This document shows positions 62,998 to 64,000 of a stretch of DNA of 64,000 nt, piece by piece. The notes under the pieces were generated by a model that searched no databases, was not told the DNA's origin, and saw only the letters and a program-made list of their open reading frames with translations. The stretch is from Phycisphaerae bacterium RAS2 (GTDB taxonomy: Bacteria; Planctomycetota; Phycisphaerae; UBA1845; UTPLA1). Where the stretch lies: positions 1,240,001 through 1,304,000 of the forward strand of contig CP036352.1 of the NCBI GenBank assembly GCA_007753915.1, read 5' to 3'. The stretch's first letter is position 1. Every line of letters starts with the position of its first letter. Both the position numbers and the translations under genes were made by a program.

Positions 62998-64000
62998 ATG
63001 CGACAGGTTGACCTGACACGACGAAAACGCGTACCGGTTCTGTTGGAGATGGTCCGCTCAATCAAAGACGCGCGCGATCCTCGGGCTGTCATGGAGCTGT
63101 TTATTCGAGTCGTGCAACAGGCCTATGAGCCTGCGTGCTACCTGGCGCTGTCCACGACCGGGCTTGATACCGGCGCATACCGCATTGCCCGCTGGCGCAC
63201 GGCCGACGGCGTCGAGCACGCTCCGCAGGCCGACCTCGGCCATGCGGCGCTCGCGCAACCGATTCGTCGCGGCGGTCTGCTCGCGGGGTTGACCGCGAGC
63301 GATTCGCCGACGTTGCTGCATGATTTCTCTGCGCCGAATGATCCCGTGTTCGGCGATCGGTTGGCGGGGTATCAGTGCGTCGCGGCCGTGCCGGTTTTCG
63401 AGGCCGACGATTCGCTCGACTGGGTCGTGCTGTTTCACGAGTCTTCGCGCGGGTTCAACGAGGACGACGTGGAGGCGCTCATGGCGCTGGCGAATCTGAC
63501 GAGCGCCGCGGTGAACTTTGCGCACCTGCATCAACGTGCTGAACAGGCGTCGCAGCGCGTCCATCGTGAGGTGGACATGATCGCCGAGATCCAGAAAGTG
63601 CTGCTGCCGCGGACGCCGCCTGCTGTGCCGGGCCTGTCGCTGGCGATGAGTTACAAGTCGTTCGACCGCGCGGGCGGCGATTATTTTGATGTGTTTGAAG
63701 TTCGTCGGCTGCCCGGCGCGAGCCCGGATGATGCGCGGTGGCTGATTCTGATCGCGGATTCGGCGGGACACGGCCCGGCGGCTGCGGTGATGATGACCGT
63801 GATCAACGCCGTCTTGTTCACCTATCCGCATGCGCCGGCGTCGCCCGGCGCGGTGCTGTCTTACCTGAATCATCATTTGCACGAGCGGCACCAGGCGGCG
63901 TCGATGGTGACGGCGATTCTCGGTTTCTATGAGCCCCAGACCGGGAGATTGGTCTATGCCAACGCGGGGCACAATCCGCCGTTGATTCGCAGGCCCGGTC
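62998..64000 (+). CDS. GAF-domain SpoIIE/RsbU-type protein phosphatase (partial)
   Basis: The gene runs off the right edge. The ATG at 62998 follows GGGAGAAGG. Residues about 15-185 look like a GAF domain (LLEMVRSIKDARDPRAVMELFIRVVQQAYEP, FEDRLAGYQC-like VFGDRLAGYQCVAAVPVFE). A linker coiled coil follows (HLHQRAEQASQRVHREVDMIAEIQKVLLP), then a PP2C-like SpoIIE domain: SYKSFDRAGGDYFDVFE with the metal-binding GGDYFD, LILIADSAGHGPAAAVMM and YANAGHNPPLI. RsbU-type phosphatases typically reset anti-sigma antagonist proteins in partner-switching pathways. The C-terminal part is missing. Confidence 0.9.
   Translation, partial: MRQVDLTRRKRVPVLLEMVRSIKDARDPRAVMELFIRVVQQAYEPACYLALSTTGLDTGAYRIARWRTADGVEHAPQADLGHAALAQPIRRGGLLAGLTASDSPTLLHDFSAPNDPVFGDRLAGYQCVAAVPVFEADDSLDWVVLFHESSRGFNEDDVEALMALANLTSAAVNFAHLHQRAEQASQRVHREVDMIAEIQKVLLPRTPPAVPGLSLAMSYKSFDRAGGDYFDVFEVRRLPGASPDDARWLILIADSAGHGPAAAVMMTVINAVLFTYPHAPASPGAVLSYLNHHLHERHQAASMVTAILGFYEPQTGRLVYANAGHNPPLIRRPG

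Overview
The window looks like a stretch of chromosome from a GC-rich Gram-negative bacterium, most likely a planctomycete (Phycisphaerae-like). This is inferred, not proven. The hints are large secreted proteins with dockerin-like tails and Cys-rich DDGNPC repeats, a pseudopilin-like protein with a short hydrophobic stem, scattered flagellar and pilus genes without their usual clusters, several long proteins with no recognisable family, LPS-type genes (hldE, waaA), and many short dispersed palindromes between genes. Coding density is high. No rRNA, tRNA, CRISPR array, insertion sequence or prophage was seen.

Layout. 0.1-6 kb: an exported S9 peptidase, endonuclease V and a 958-aa exported protein of unknown function. 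6-11 kb: yidD-trmB (overlapping), an orphan fliM and three small membrane-anchored proteins. 10.7-11.4 kb: a HigBA-like toxin-antitoxin pair with a clear promoter and an overlapping palindrome. 11.4-19.6 kb: a lipoprotein hydrolase, a large polytopic membrane protein, an active/inactive pair of M16 peptidases (4-nt overlap), a YhbY protein, a lipoprotein and two small exported paralogue-like proteins. 19.8-23.9 kb: mutY, murJ and pilT.

23.9-37.5 kb is a loose cell-surface region: a glutamine-dependent asparagine synthetase, two GT4 glycosyltransferases (one broken by a stop codon exactly in its EX7E motif), an alginate-export-like outer-membrane barrel, a lipoprotein, a FecR-domain protein, a GT2 glycosyltransferase, bifunctional hldE, a ParA ATPase fused to a CBM48/AMPK glycogen-binding domain, and a methyltransferase. 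37.6-46.5 kb holds aromatic catabolism: a TetR regulator with a promoter and perfect operator palindrome, paaA-paaB-(BamE-like gene)-paaC-paaD for aerobic phenylacetyl-CoA epoxidation, a DinB/DUF6614 pair, an 831-aa M50 protease with a long helical N-terminus, and hppD for tyrosine breakdown.

46.6-64 kb: a TraB/GumN-like lipoprotein, a Cys-rich dockerin-type protein closed by a strong terminator, gyrA, comF, then hpf-ptsN-ptsH-ptsI (a phosphotransferase chain with no sugar permease), a DUF2344 protein, RNase E/G with a long disordered N-terminus, a thioredoxin-like lipoprotein, waaA, a SEC-C protein and a GAF-SpoIIE phosphatase cut by the window end.

A recurring regulatory theme is that at least five genes without a Shine-Dalgarno have a TATAAT-like -10 box ending only 6-8 nt before the start codon, which predicts leaderless mRNAs.
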